NCBI RefSeq assembly: GCF_900130065.1
Contig: NZ_FQXV01000001.1
Coordinates: forward strand, 515,083-579,082
Source: Sporobacter termitidis DSM 10068
Lineage (GTDB): Bacteria; Bacillota; Clostridia; Oscillospirales; Oscillospiraceae
Direction of reading: 5' to 3'
DNA length: 64,000 nt
Shown in pieces: positions 28,711 through 37,109 of this stretch. A program made the position numbers and the translations under genes. The number at the start of each line of letters is the position of its first letter. Position 1 is the first letter of the stretch. The notes under the pieces are model-generated. The model made no database searches. It was not told the DNA's origin and saw only the letters and a list, made by a program, of their open reading frames with translations.

Positions 28711-28971
28711 TTAGTCCGTAACGTACGGCAGCAGGGCGATCTGACGGGCGCGCTTGATGGCGACCATCAACTGACGCTGATGCTGTGCGCAGATACCTGT
28801 GGTTCTGCGGGGCAGAATCTTGCTGCGTTCGGAAACATAGCGGCGAATTTTCGCCGTGTCCTTATAATCGATGTTCTGGGCCTTGTCGACACAGAACTGG
28901 CATACTTTCCGGCGCTTGCGACCGTGGCCTCTGCCATCTCTGCCGTCTCTGCCATCTCTTTCATTAGCCAA
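28711..28971 (-). CDS. rpsR: 30S ribosomal protein S18
   Basis: 86 residues. It binds S6 on the platform of the small subunit. The core [20 protein letters not shown] and [22 protein letters not shown] are intact. CxxC plus the later Cys and His mark the zinc-type version. The N-terminus has a short RDG repeat ([19 protein letters not shown]). Last gene of rpsF-ssb-rpsR. Confidence 0.97.
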   Translation of the reverse strand: MANERDGRDGRDGRGHGRKRRKVCQFCVDKAQNIDYKDTAKIRRYVSERSKILPRRTTGICAQHQRQLMVAIKRARQIALLPYVTD

Positions 28972-29018
28972 AGTAGTTTCCTCCTATTCCGTTGTGATTT
29001 AAGTGTGCGGGCCTGGGC

Positions 29019-29480
29019 TCAGAACGGCAGGTCGCCGTCGTCGTCCTCAAGCTCCGAGAAATCCGAACCGGAAACGGGCGTCTGATACCCTCCGGGTAAA
29101 TCGTTCTTCTGCTGGGAGTAATTGTAGCTCCCGCCGCCACCGCCGTCGCTTTCCCTGCTCTTTTTGCTGTCGGTAAAGTAGACGTTGTCGGCGACAACTT
29201 CCGCGGAGCGGCGCTTGTTGCCGTCCTTGTCCGTCCAGTCGCGAATCTGGAGCCTGCCCGTCACCGCGGCCATCTGGCCCTTTACGAAATACTTGGAGAC
29301 GAATTCCGCTGTGTTCCGCCACGCCACGATGTCGATGAAATCGGTCTGCCGCTCTCCGCTGTCCTTTGAGGCAAAGCCTCTATCCACCGCCAGGGTGAAG
29401 GACGAAACAGGCGTACCTGTCTGCGTGTGCCGGAGCTCAGGGTCCCTCGTCAAGCGGCCCATGAGAACGATTTGATTCAT
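29019..29480 (-). CDS. ssb: Single-stranded DNA-binding protein
   Basis: 153 residues. OB fold with MNQIVLMGRLTRDPELRHT and SGERQTDFIDIVAWRNTAEF, a glycine/serine-rich linker, and the acidic tail DLPF that recruits repair and replication partners. Its place between rpsF and rpsR is the standard replication-linked ssb location in Firmicutes. Confidence 0.97.
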   Translation of the reverse strand: MNQIVLMGRLTRDPELRHTQTGTPVSSFTLAVDRGFASKDSGERQTDFIDIVAWRNTAEFVSKYFVKGQMAAVTGRLQIRDWTDKDGNKRRSAEVVADNVYFTDSKKSRESDGGGGGSYNYSQQKNDLPGGYQTPVSGSDFSELEDDDGDLPF

Positions 29481-29490
29481 AAGAGTCCTC

Positions 29491-29787
29491 CTATTCGCCG
29501 ATAACGGTGATGAGCGAACGCATCACACCGTCTGTGATCTTCAGAACACGGTCAAGTTCTGCCGGGAATTCAGGAGCCGACTGGAATCTCGCCAGGACAT
29601 AGTAGCCGTCCGGCTTGTCATTGATCAGATAAGCCAGCTTGCGCCTGCCCATCTCCTCAAGCTCGTTAAGTGTACCATTGGCTTCGATAAGGGTCTTAAA
29701 TTTCCCCACGATCGCGGAAATCTCTTCTTCTCCCTTATCAAGGTCAATGATGTACATGAGCTCATAATTTGCCGATGTTTTTGCCAT
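29491..29787 (-). CDS. rpsF: 30S ribosomal protein S6
   Basis: 98 residues from ATG 29787, with AGGAGG 8 bases upstream; the ATG directly before it (29790) is also usable. Typical S6 sequence with YELMYIIDLDKGEEE and LNELEEMGRRKLAYLINDKP. First gene of rpsF-ssb-rpsR. The leader contains a GC hairpin (CCCGG..CCGGG at about 29815-29832), which could be the autoregulatory S6:S18-binding structure known upstream of rpsF, but I could not confirm its conserved CCG bulge. Confidence 0.96.
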   Translation of the reverse strand: MAKTSANYELMYIIDLDKGEEEISAIVGKFKTLIEANGTLNELEEMGRRKLAYLINDKPDGYYVLARFQSAPEFPAELDRVLKITDGVMRSLITVIGE

Positions 29788-29985
29788 CATTTGCACCTCC
29801 TTCTGGACATATGGCCCCCGGTCGCGCCGGGAGCAAGGATATTGGCCTGCAAAATGCAAGCTAAATAATTATACATGAAATTGGGGGATTGTCAACGAAA
29901 AGATAAATATATACGATTCCCGCGCCATCCTCGCAGGGCGTGACGACTTGGCACGCCGTCTTTCGGCAATAAGGCTGACGATGTT

Positions 29986-30015
29986 ACAGCGCCGGGATTT
30001 TCGTCCCGGCGCTGT
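29986..30015 (-). terminator. Terminator after etfA
   Basis: ACAGCGCCGGGA and TCCCGGCGCTGT form a perfect 12-bp stem with a 6-base loop, 18 bases beyond the etfA stop. The U-tract on the minus strand is weak. Confidence 0.7.
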
Positions 30016-30033
30016 AGGCTCAATTTCAAAATT

Positions 30034-31026
30034 TTACGCTTTCAGCTTTTTGATGGCTTCCGTCAGAGCCGGGAGAACATCCTTGATGTTGCCCACGATG
30101 CCATAGTCAGCCACCTCGAAGATGGGCGCGTCGGGGTCGCGGTTGATGGCGATGACGACGTCGGAGCCGGACATGCCGGCCAGGTGCTGGATCGCGCCGG
30201 AGATACCGCAGGCGATATACAGCTTTGGGCTGACGGTCTTGCCCGTCTGGCCAACCTGCGCCACGTGGGAGATCCAGCCCGCATCGACGGCCGCGCGGGA
30301 CGCGCCGACGGCGCCCCCCATCAGGTCGGCCAGCTCCTTGAGAAGGGCGAAGTTCTCGGTGCTGCCCACGCCGCGGCCGCCGGAAACGACAACCTCGGCG
30401 TCCTCCAGCTTGATGCCCTCCGCCACCTCGGCGATCCGCTCGATGATGGAGGTGCGGATCGTGCCGGCCGGCAGGGCGATGTCTTCCTTGATGATTTCCG
30501 CGGTGCGGGCCGTGTCGGGTTCGCCGCGCTTGAACGCGCTGGGGCGGACCGTGCCGAGCTGGGGCCGGGCGCCCGGGGTCTCGATGACGGCCAGCTCGTT
30601 GCCGCCGTACGCCGGCCGCGTCCACTGGATGGTACCGGTCCCGGCGTCGATCTCAAGGTCCGTGCAGTCGGCGGCCAGGCCTGTCTTCAGGCGGGCGGCC
30701 AGACGGGGCGCCAGGTCGCGGCCGCTGATGGTCGCGCCGATCAGGAGCGCCGCGGGCTTATATTTACCTGCCAGCTGCTCCAGGGCATAGGTGTAGCCTT
30801 CCGTAGAGTAGTCAGCGTAATCGGCACCGTCCACCACGAGGATCTGATCGGCGCCGTTTGCCACGGCGTCCTTGACCGCCGCGTCCGTGCCGCTGCCAAT
30901 GACGACGGCGACGAGCTTCTCGCTCACGGCGTCCGCCAGCTTGCGGCCGCCGGTCAGCAGCTCCAGCGTTTTGGCCTGTCCGTTCTGTATATCGATGAGT
31001 ACCCAGATATTCTTGTAATCGCTCAT
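30034..31026 (-). CDS. etfA: Electron transfer flavoprotein alpha subunit
   Basis: 330 residues from ATG 31026, with GGGGGAG upstream. The C-terminal FAD domain has VVSGGRGVGSTENFALLKEL, VGQTGKTVSPKLYIACGISG and AINRDPDAPIFEVADYGIVG. EtfA and EtfB carry electrons to or from the acyl-CoA dehydrogenase. In anaerobes this set can bifurcate electrons from NADH to crotonyl-CoA and ferredoxin. It is third in the acd-etfB-etfA operon. Confidence 0.95.
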   Translation of the reverse strand: MSDYKNIWVLIDIQNGQAKTLELLTGGRKLADAVSEKLVAVVIGSGTDAAVKDAVANGADQILVVDGADYADYSTEGYTYALEQLAGKYKPAALLIGATISGRDLAPRLAARLKTGLAADCTDLEIDAGTGTIQWTRPAYGGNELAVIETPGARPQLGTVRPSAFKRGEPDTARTAEIIKEDIALPAGTIRTSIIERIAEVAEGIKLEDAEVVVSGGRGVGSTENFALLKELADLMGGAVGASRAAVDAGWISHVAQVGQTGKTVSPKLYIACGISGAIQHLAGMSGSDVVIAINRDPDAPIFEVADYGIVGNIKDVLPALTEAIKKLKA

Positions 31027-31039
31027 GTTCCGCTCCCCC

Positions 31040-31843
31040 TTAAATGACGCCGGCGTCACTGAGGAGCGCCGTCAGTTTTTGCGCGGAAAGCTCGCCGGTC
31101 TCTTCCTGAATCTTCAGGCCGCCCTTTTTCCGCTCAGGCACAAATGTCTTGATCACCTTTGAGGGTGAGCCGGCAAGGCCGACGCCGGCGGCGTCAAGGC
31201 TCAGATCGGCCGCTGTCAGGACGGGGATCTCCGCGCGGTTGGCGGCCATCTTCGTCTTGACCGACGCGTAGCGCGGCTCGTACGCCGTCTGGGACATCGT
31301 CACGACGGCCGGAAGCACGGCAGCCACCACCTCGGCGCCTTCGTCTGTCGGGCGGCGTGCAGAAACCTTACCGCCGTCCACGGTGATCTCGCTGGCGGAG
31401 GTGATCTGCGGATAATTCAGGTATTCGGCCAGCTGCGGACCCACATGACCCGTATCGCCGTCGGCCGCCTGCTTTCCGCAGAGAATCAGGTCAAAGGTCA
31501 CGCCCTCGCGCGCCTCGATGGCCTTGGCGGCGGCGGAAAGCACATAGCTTGTAGCCAGCGTGTCCGAATCGTTCATTACGTCGTCCGTCACCATATACGC
31601 CCTGTCCGCGCCGACGGAGAGACAGCTCTTCATGGCGTCCTTCGTCTGCGCCGGGCCCATTGTCACGACAAAAACCTTCGTGGCTGGGTCGGCGTCCTTG
31701 ATGCGGACGGCCGTCTCCAGGGCATAGGTATCAAATTGATTGACGATGTTCGGCACACCGTCCATAATCATCACTTTTTTCGCGGAATCGACCTTGATCT
31801 TCTCGATATCCGGCACCTGTTTGATGCATACCAGTATATTCAT
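31040..31843 (-). CDS. etfB: Electron transfer flavoprotein beta subunit
   Basis: 267 residues. The sequence MNILVCIKQVPDIEKIKVD and the nucleotide-binding LCGKQAADGDTGHVGPQLAE are typical of EtfB. The length and the DGDTGHVGPQLAE motif fit the clostridial Etf group that partners butyryl-CoA dehydrogenase. Whether the second FAD needed for bifurcation is bound in EtfB cannot be read here. It lies 13 bases before etfA. Confidence 0.95.
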   Translation of the reverse strand: MNILVCIKQVPDIEKIKVDSAKKVMIMDGVPNIVNQFDTYALETAVRIKDADPATKVFVVTMGPAQTKDAMKSCLSVGADRAYMVTDDVMNDSDTLATSYVLSAAAKAIEAREGVTFDLILCGKQAADGDTGHVGPQLAEYLNYPQITSASEITVDGGKVSARRPTDEGAEVVAAVLPAVVTMSQTAYEPRYASVKTKMAANRAEIPVLTAADLSLDAAGVGLAGSPSKVIKTFVPERKKGGLKIQEETGELSAQKLTALLSDAGVI

Positions 31844-31856
31844 CCGTTACTCTCCC

Positions 31857-32993
31857 TTATCTACCAAATAATTCGCCCGCGATAACGATCTGCTGAACCT
31901 GGGAAGTGCCCTCGAAAATGGTCAGCACGCGCGCGTCGCGGTACATGCGCTCGATGGGGTATTCCTTGACATAACCGTAGCCGCCGAACATCTGCAGGCA
32001 CTTGCTGACGATGTCCAGACCCGTCTCGGTGGCGAAGTACTTTGCCATAGAAGCCGCTTTTGTCGCATCCTCTTTCATATCCATCATATAAGCCGCGTTA
32101 TAAACCGAGAGGCGGGCGGCGTTCAGCCGCGCCTCGCAGTCGGCCATCAGGAAACGCAGGCCCTGGAAGTCGGCAAGCCTCTGACCGAACTGCTTGCGCT
32201 CCTTCATATACGGGACGGCCTCGTCCATCGCGCCCTGCGCCACGCCGATGCCCTGGCAGGAAACGCCGATACGGCCGGTGTTCAGCGTCTTCATCGCGGT
32301 GATGAAGCCTCTGTCGATCTCGCCCAGGATACAGTCCTTCGGCACACGGACGTCCTCCAGCACCACGTCGCTGGTGGCAACGCCGCGCAGGCCCATCTTG
32401 TCCTCGTGCTTGCCCACGGAAACGCCGGGCAGGCTCATATCGACAATAAAGCTCGTGATGCCCTTGGCACCCTTTTCCGGGCTCGTCTTGGCAAAAATCA
32501 CCGTGTTCTGGGCAAAGGGCGCACCGGTAATAAAGCACTTGCGGCCGTTGAGGATATAGCTGTCGCCGTCCTCGACGGCACGGGTTGTCATTGACGCGGC
32601 GTCGCTGCCGGCGCCCGGCTCGGTCAGGCCGAAAGCCATGAATTCCTCGCCGCTGGCGATTTTCGGAATATACTTCTGCTTCTGCTCCTCGGTGCCCGCC
32701 AGGAGCATGGGGGCTGTGGACAGCGAGTTGCAGGAGGACATCACGAGGCTCGCCGCGATGCTCTTCTTACAGATTTCTTCCATGACGCACACATAGGAGC
32801 GCGTGTCGAGACCCAGGCCGCCGTACTCTTCGGGAATCTTCAGCCCAAAAAAGCCCATCTCGGCCATGAGGTCATAAATGCGCTGAGGCACTTCGTCGTT
32901 CTGGTCAATCTCGTTTGCAATGGGCGCAAGCTCTTTCTCGGCAAATTCTCTCGCCAACGCGCGGATATCATTGTGGTCGTCGTTGAAAAACAT
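31857..32993 (-). CDS. Short-chain acyl-CoA dehydrogenase (butyryl-CoA dehydrogenase type)
   Basis: 378 residues, full length. FAD enzyme with AFGLTEPGAGSDA, CFITGAPFAQ, FGQRLADFQG and the catalytic glutamate in TIFEGTSQVQ. Together with EtfAB it reduces crotonyl-CoA to butyryl-CoA, though a branched or other short acyl substrate is possible because crt, hbd and thl are absent from the window. First gene of the operon, with a strong promoter and a probable TetR operator upstream. Confidence 0.92.
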   Translation of the reverse strand: MFFNDDHNDIRALAREFAEKELAPIANEIDQNDEVPQRIYDLMAEMGFFGLKIPEEYGGLGLDTRSYVCVMEEICKKSIAASLVMSSCNSLSTAPMLLAGTEEQKQKYIPKIASGEEFMAFGLTEPGAGSDAASMTTRAVEDGDSYILNGRKCFITGAPFAQNTVIFAKTSPEKGAKGITSFIVDMSLPGVSVGKHEDKMGLRGVATSDVVLEDVRVPKDCILGEIDRGFITAMKTLNTGRIGVSCQGIGVAQGAMDEAVPYMKERKQFGQRLADFQGLRFLMADCEARLNAARLSVYNAAYMMDMKEDATKAASMAKYFATETGLDIVSKCLQMFGGYGYVKEYPIERMYRDARVLTIFEGTSQVQQIVIAGELFGR

Positions 32994-33037
32994 GTCTTTC
33001 CCTCCAAATATGATTTAACGTCCCCTGTTGACAAAAT

Positions 33038-33051
33038 ATGAACACGTTCAT
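33038..33051. promoter_or_regulatory. Probable TetR operator
   Basis: ATGAAC-AC-GTTCAT is a 6-2-6 palindrome in the divergent region between the acyl-CoA dehydrogenase and TetR genes, about 15 bases downstream of the minus-strand -10. A repressor bound here would block the dehydrogenase operon. Confidence 0.6.
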
Positions 33052-33065
33052 TTAACAGTGTGAAT

Positions 33066-33095
33066 ATTGTATCATCCGCGGCTGCACACTGTCAA
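33066..33095 (-). promoter_or_regulatory. Promoter of acyl-CoA dehydrogenase-etfBA operon
   Basis: On the minus strand: TTGACA (33090-33095), an 18-base spacer, and TACAAT (33066-33071). The -10 is some 70 bases from the start codon at 32993. Confidence 0.75.
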
Positions 33096-33188
33096 GACAC
33101 CAGAACTTGCAGGATTGGCAGTATATGTTTATAATGACGTAATGTACGCAGCGTGCGCCCGCGTGCGGAGAGGAGCCGGTATCGAACC

Positions 33189-33752
33189 ATGCCATATAAA
33201 AAATCAGAGCTGACAAAAGAGCTCGTTTACAAAGCCGCGCTGGAGCTGATGGAGGAAAACGGGTACCGCGCCGCCACCATCCGTGACATCTGCAAGCGCG
33301 CCAACGTCTCCGTCGGCACCTTCTACAGCTACTTCAACACAAAAAGCGACGTCATCCGGGAGATCTACTTTTCGGGCGACAAGTTCTTTCTCGAGTCCGT
33401 CACCCCGGAGCTGGAGGGAAAAACCTGTTACGAGCAGCTGCGCCTTTTTGTCCGGTATTATGCCCAGATCAATATAGAAACAGGCCTCGACATCGTCAAG
33501 GTGCTGTTCAATCCGGACAACGAATGGTTCCGCCAGACGCGCCCGATGCAGAGCGTCCTGGAGGAGATCATCCGCCGGGGCCAGTCGTCCAGCGCGCTCC
33601 GCGGAACCCTGGACGCCGCGCGGATCGTGGATTTCTTCTTTGACCTGCTCCGCGGCATCTGCTATACTTGGTGCGTCTACGACGGCAGCTTCGACCTGGA
33701 AACCAGGATGGCCGGTTCCCTGGACCTTATCCTGGACGGCATCCAGGCCTGA
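33189..33752 (+). CDS. TetR family regulator
   Basis: 187 residues from ATG 33189 (MPYKKSELTKELVYKAA). The helix-turn-helix is NGYRAATIRDICKRANVSVGTFYSYF, and the C-terminal ligand domain is not assignable. The ribosome site GAGAGGAG is rather distant (about 13 bases). It is divergent from the acyl-CoA dehydrogenase-etf operon, with a palindrome between them, so it is probably its repressor and may sense an acyl-CoA. The ligand is inference. Confidence 0.88.
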   Translation: MPYKKSELTKELVYKAALELMEENGYRAATIRDICKRANVSVGTFYSYFNTKSDVIREIYFSGDKFFLESVTPELEGKTCYEQLRLFVRYYAQINIETGLDIVKVLFNPDNEWFRQTRPMQSVLEEIIRRGQSSSALRGTLDAARIVDFFFDLLRGICYTWCVYDGSFDLETRMAGSLDLILDGIQA

Positions 33753-33775
33753 ACGGTATGGCGCGGCATCCTGTT

Positions 33776-34060
33776 TTACCCGACAAAAATGACCTGATGC
33801 GCCCTGATCCATTTCAGGTGCGACTCTTTGACCCGCCCCGCGTAGTCCCCCGTCAGCGTACTCACCAGAATGTGATCGCCGGCTTTTAATTTTGCTTTCA
33901 ATATATCCTTGATTTCCCTCGCGCTCAAATCGGTGTCAACGAGCCACTGCGAACTCAGCGGGTGGCAATAGTCGCCCAGAGACGTGATAGCGCCGATCAG
34001 TTCCCCATAGTCTTCTTCGGTCCCGTTTTTAAGATCGTAGCTGATTAACCGCACAGACAT
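33776..34060 (-). CDS. Orphan Cas2/VapD-like ferredoxin-fold protein
   Basis: 94 residues from ATG 34060, with GGGAGG 8 bases upstream. The order beta-alpha-beta (SVRLISYDLKN, then YGELIGAITSLG, then SSQWLVDTDLSAREIKDILK, then HILVSTLTGDYAG) matches small Cas2/VapD-fold proteins that databases sometimes label 'SinR family'. No cas1 or CRISPR array is present. Cas2 and VapD folds include RNases and structural proteins, and no activity can be assumed. It is monocistronic, convergent with the TetR gene. Confidence 0.65.
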   Translation of the reverse strand: MSVRLISYDLKNGTEEDYGELIGAITSLGDYCHPLSSQWLVDTDLSAREIKDILKAKLKAGDHILVSTLTGDYAGRVKESHLKWIRAHQVIFVG

Positions 34061-34159
34061 CGATTGCGCCTCCCTTCTCCACAATAATACATCTTATGGA
34101 ACAATTTGGCAAGTCCTCCCGAATAACGACAAAACAGGCTGCTGTGATCAGCCTGTTTT

Positions 34160-34470
34160 TGTCATCCGCTCTTGTGCCGTGCGGCGCCGACGAGTTCCCT
34201 CCTTCAGTCGCCTGCGGGAGACAGCTCCCTCGTCTGAGGGAGCCGGGGAAGGATAGGCGACGTGGGCATCGGGCGGTTTTCCTGCCAGCCGTTTTGTGCG
34301 GCGCGGCGCCGGGAGGAGCGGACGACCAATGGTCGTCCCTACGGGTAAACAAGAGGATATGCCGTAGGGACGGCCATCGGCCGTCCGCGTTTGTTGGCGC
34401 GGCAGCGGCCTGTGGGTAAGGGCCGACGGGGCGATGTGGGCATCGCCCCCTACGACGGATTCGACAGGAA
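34160..34470. repeat. Cluster of palindromic dispersed repeats
   Basis: Several GC palindromes occur in a row: GGACGACCAATGGTCGTCC, GGACGGCCATCGGCCGTCC with flanking GTAGGGAC, and GGGGCGATG-TGGG-CATCGCCCC. All are of the same REP-like class as those at 23222 and 38500. No gene is visible. Confidence 0.6.
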
Positions 34471-34775
34471 AACAGGCTTGTATTGGACGAAAAAGGGCTT
34501 CTATTGGATGCTTTGGGAGTGATTTGGAATAAAAACGCCTGCCAAAGCGCCGAAAAGGGGCTGGAGTGACGTGATATTTTCCTTGATATGTTACGAGAGT
34601 ATTAAGCGTTTCACGCTTAAAAGCGGGTCAAAGTGTTACAGTTACAGGATAATGGGTTTTTGAGAATCTTTGATTTATGCTATATTTATATTTTTAAAAA
34701 CGCCGATTGGAGGCATTTGTCGGTTTGTGTCGAATGAGTATGCGGGTGGGAAGACGGCTTTCTTATAACGGAAAA
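34471..34775. other. AT-richer intergenic stretch, no gene seen
   Basis: About 300 bases, clearly lower in G+C than the surroundings. It contains a small dyad TTAAGCG-TTTCA-CGCTTAA near 34603-34621 and otherwise nothing I can name. No open frame has a ribosome site. Confidence 0.5.
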
Positions 34776-34806
34776 GGCACGCTCAGTATGTTATACTGAG
34801 CGTGCC
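34776..34806 (-). terminator. Strong hairpin terminator, minus strand
   Basis: GGCACGCTCAGTAT-GTT-ATACTGAGCGTGCC is a perfect 14-bp stem followed on the minus strand by TTTTCCGTTATAAG. It is the first good terminator downstream of trpB2, 540 bases beyond its stop, so the 23-bp repeat array may be transcribed as the trpB2 3' region. Confidence 0.7.
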
Positions 34807-34907
34807 GATGAGGATCACAGCGTGGTCCGATTATGAAAAAAACGCCGGGCGCGGCACGGGAGTCCCTCATCCGGCGCTGCGCGCCACCTTCCCCAAGGGG
34901 AAGGCTT

Positions 34908-34932
34908 GGATTCCCGCCTTCGCGGGAATGAC
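34908..34932. repeat. GGATTCCCGCC..GGGAATGAC repeat
   Basis: GGATTCCCGC-CTTC-GCGGGAATGAC, a palindrome-cored dispersed repeat. Related copies lie in tandem at 55680-55890. It sits at the edge of the 23-bp array. Confidence 0.7.
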
Positions 34933-34942
34933 AAACGCAGTG

Positions 34943-35322
34943 TGCCGGGGCGCAGCCCCAAGAGGGTCCGGGGCACAGCCCCGAGAGGGTCCGGGGCGCA
35001 GCCCCGAGGGGGTCCGGGGCGCAGCCCCGAGAGAGTCCGGGGCACAGCCCCGAGGGGGTCCGGGGCGCAGCCCCGAGGGGGTCCGGGGCGCAGCCCCGAG
35101 GGGGTCCGGGGCGCAGCCCCGAGGGGGCCCGGGGCACAGCCCCGAGGGGGCCCGGGACGCAGCCCCGAGGGGGTCCGGGGCGCAGCCCCGCGAAGGTCCG
35201 GGGCGCAGCCCCGCGAAGGTCCGGGGCGTAGCCCCGCGAAGGTCCGGGGCGTAAGCCCCGCAAGGGGGTATGGGGCGCAGCCCCATTAAGGGGTCATAGG
35301 GGGCGACAGCCCCCTATACCTT
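34943..35322. repeat. 23-bp GC-rich tandem repeat array
   Basis: About 14 regular units plus two degenerate end units of GGTCCGGGGCGCAGCCCCGAG-type sequence, period 23 bases. Each unit contains the palindrome GGGGC-GCA-GCCCC. Because 23 is not a multiple of three, every frame is open and gives a meaningless 23-residue Pro/Gly/Arg/Ala repeat; these frames are not genes. Unit variants are GCA/ACA/GTA in the loop and GAG/GCG in the spacer, with the GCG variants clustered near trpB2. The array's end merges with the stop-codon-adjacent repeat at 35280-35342. Confidence 0.9.
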
Positions 35323-35342
35323 TATTGGGCGGGAGGGTGGGC
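35280..35342. repeat. Stop-codon-adjacent GGGTGGGC repeat, second copy
   Basis: GGGGTCATAGGGGGC..GCCCCCTATACCT followed by TTGGGCGGGAGGGTGGGC ends exactly at the trpB2 stop codon. It is the same arrangement and orientation as at 4779-4878. Confidence 0.7.
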
Positions 35343-36725
35343 TTATTGGATGCCGGGGAGCTTCGGAATGGCGTCAAAGCCGCGCTGGAGGTCGGCGTCG
35401 GTGGGGATGTAATCCGTCATGGTGCCGTCGTTATACTGCATGTAGGCCGTCATATCGAAGTAGCCCGTGCCGGACAGTCCGAAGAGGATCGTTTTGGCTT
35501 CGCCGGTCTCCTTGCATTTGAGCGCCTCGTCGATGGTCACGCGGATGGCGTGGGAGGACTCGGGCGCGGGCAGGATGCCTTCCGTCTTGGCAAACTCTGT
35601 GGCCGCCTTGAAGACGCTGGTCTGCTCGACGGCGCGGGCCTCGTCGATATAGCCGTCATGATAAAGCTGGGAGAGGATCGGGCTCATGCCGTGGTACCTG
35701 AGGCCGCCGGCGTGGTTGGACGGCGGCAGGAACGACGCGCCCAGCGTGTACATCTTGGCCAGCGGCGTCACCATGCCGGTGTCGCAGAAATCGTAGGCGA
35801 ATTTGCCGCGCGTCAGGGACGGGCAGGACGCCGGCTCCACGGCGATGAAATACGGCGCGGTTTTCCCGGCCAGCCGGTCGGCCATGAAGGCCGACATCAG
35901 GCCGCCCAGGTTCGAGCCGCCGCCGGCACAGCCGATGACGATATCGGGGTATTCGTCGATTTTCTCCATCGCCGCTTTTGCCTCCAGGCCGATCACCGAC
36001 TGATGGAGCAGCACCTGGTTTAAAACGCTGCCGAGAACATACCTGTATCCCTCCGTCGAGACGGCGACCTCCACCGCCTCGCTGATGGCGGTGCCGAGGC
36101 TGCCCGTGCTGTCGGGATTGTCGGAGAGCATCTTGCGGCCGATGTTCGTCGTATCGGACGGCGAGGGGATGATCTTCGCGCCGTAGGTCTCTATGACGGC
36201 CTTGCGGTACGGCTTCTGCTGGCTCGATATCTTCACCATATAGACCTTGCAGTCGAGGCCGAAGTAGCTGCAGGCCATGGACAGCGCGGTGCCCCACTGC
36301 CCGGCGCCGGTCTCCGTCGTCACGCCCTTCAGCCCCTGCTTTTTGGCGTAGTACGCCTGGGCCAGCGCCGAATTCAGCTTGTGGCTGCCGGAGGTATTGC
36401 CGCCCTCGTATTTATAATAGATTTTCGCCGGCGTGCCCAACGCCTTTTCCAGGAAATACGCCCGGAACAGCGGCGCCGGCCGGTACATTTTATAATAGTC
36501 CCTGATTTCCCCGGGAATTTCGATAAAGCGATCTTTGACATTGAGCTCCTGCTTCACGAGCTCCTCGCAGAATACGGGCGTCAGGTCCGCCTCCGTCACC
36601 GGCTGCAGCGTGCCCGGATGCAGAATCGGCCGGTGATCCGTTTTCATATCGGCACGGACGTTGTACCACGCCTTTGGGATTTCCTCTTCGCTCAAAACGA
36701 CTCTGTACGGGATTTTCTTTGACAT
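35343..36725 (-). CDS. trpB: Tryptophan synthase beta-like protein, TrpB2 type
   Basis: 460 residues, longer than classical TrpB (about 400), as usual for TrpB2. PLP enzyme that joins serine and indole. The PLP lysine lies in SGSHKLNSALAQ, the glycine loop is GCAGGGSNLGG, and ETGAGQWG is the catalytic-Glu segment. The N-terminal extension with RPAPLFRAYFLEKALGTPAK marks TrpB2. No trpA or other trp gene is adjacent, so it may act on indole scavenged from elsewhere. Expression is governed by a tryptophan T-box leader immediately upstream. Confidence 0.92.
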   Translation of the reverse strand: MSKKIPYRVVLSEEEIPKAWYNVRADMKTDHRPILHPGTLQPVTEADLTPVFCEELVKQELNVKDRFIEIPGEIRDYYKMYRPAPLFRAYFLEKALGTPAKIYYKYEGGNTSGSHKLNSALAQAYYAKKQGLKGVTTETGAGQWGTALSMACSYFGLDCKVYMVKISSQQKPYRKAVIETYGAKIIPSPSDTTNIGRKMLSDNPDSTGSLGTAISEAVEVAVSTEGYRYVLGSVLNQVLLHQSVIGLEAKAAMEKIDEYPDIVIGCAGGGSNLGGLMSAFMADRLAGKTAPYFIAVEPASCPSLTRGKFAYDFCDTGMVTPLAKMYTLGASFLPPSNHAGGLRYHGMSPILSQLYHDGYIDEARAVEQTSVFKAATEFAKTEGILPAPESSHAIRVTIDEALKCKETGEAKTILFGLSGTGYFDMTAYMQYNDGTMTDYIPTDADLQRGFDAIPKLPGIQ

Positions 36726-37103
36726 TTTCTTTTTCTCCTTTCACGCTTTGCGAGACAGAAAGGCCCCCCGGCGGGGAAATAAAATAAGCCCCTGTCTCTG
36801 CTATTGCAGGGACAAGAGCTTCCACTCCTGCGGTACCACCCGGCTTGGCGCAAAATACGCCCGCTCTGCGCACACGATAATGTGCCGGCATTTGTTAACG
36901 GAGCGCCTTTCTCCGTCTCCCCTACTCGGTATGCCGCTCCGCGGCCGCCTTTCAGTTTGCCCTCCCGGACCCATTCGCCATTCCTTCCGTGCCGCGTTCC
37001 CACCCTCGGCGGCTCTCTGAACCGGTGTCGAAACGGTTACTTGCTCCCGGTCAACAGTTTCATACGATATTCATCGCGATATAGTGAATCTTCAATTCAT
37101 CAT
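36726..37103 (-). promoter_or_regulatory. T-box leader with Trp specifier upstream of trpB2
   Basis: On the minus strand the leader contains an AGTA-bearing Stem I base and AGAGAG bulge region. The specifier loop GAATGGGTCC has codon UGG (Trp) at 36971-36973. The T-box sequence GGGTGGTACCGCAG lies at about 36829-36842. A terminator stem GTCCCTG..CAGGGGC (36788-36814) is followed by TTATTTTATTT. Uncharged tRNA-Trp binding would favour the antiterminator, so trpB2 is expected to be induced by tryptophan starvation. Confidence 0.9.
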
Positions 37104-37109
37104 ATTCTG

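Noticed and set aside
34763-35289. Several long open frames on both strands across the 23-bp repeat
   Set aside because: They encode the same Pro/Gly/Arg/Ala 23-residue repeat in every frame, a direct result of a 23-base period without stop codons, and have no ribosome sites.
34943-35322. CRISPR array
   Set aside because: Units are contiguous with no unique spacers, and no cas1 or effector genes are nearby. The orphan Cas2-like gene is not evidence of an array.
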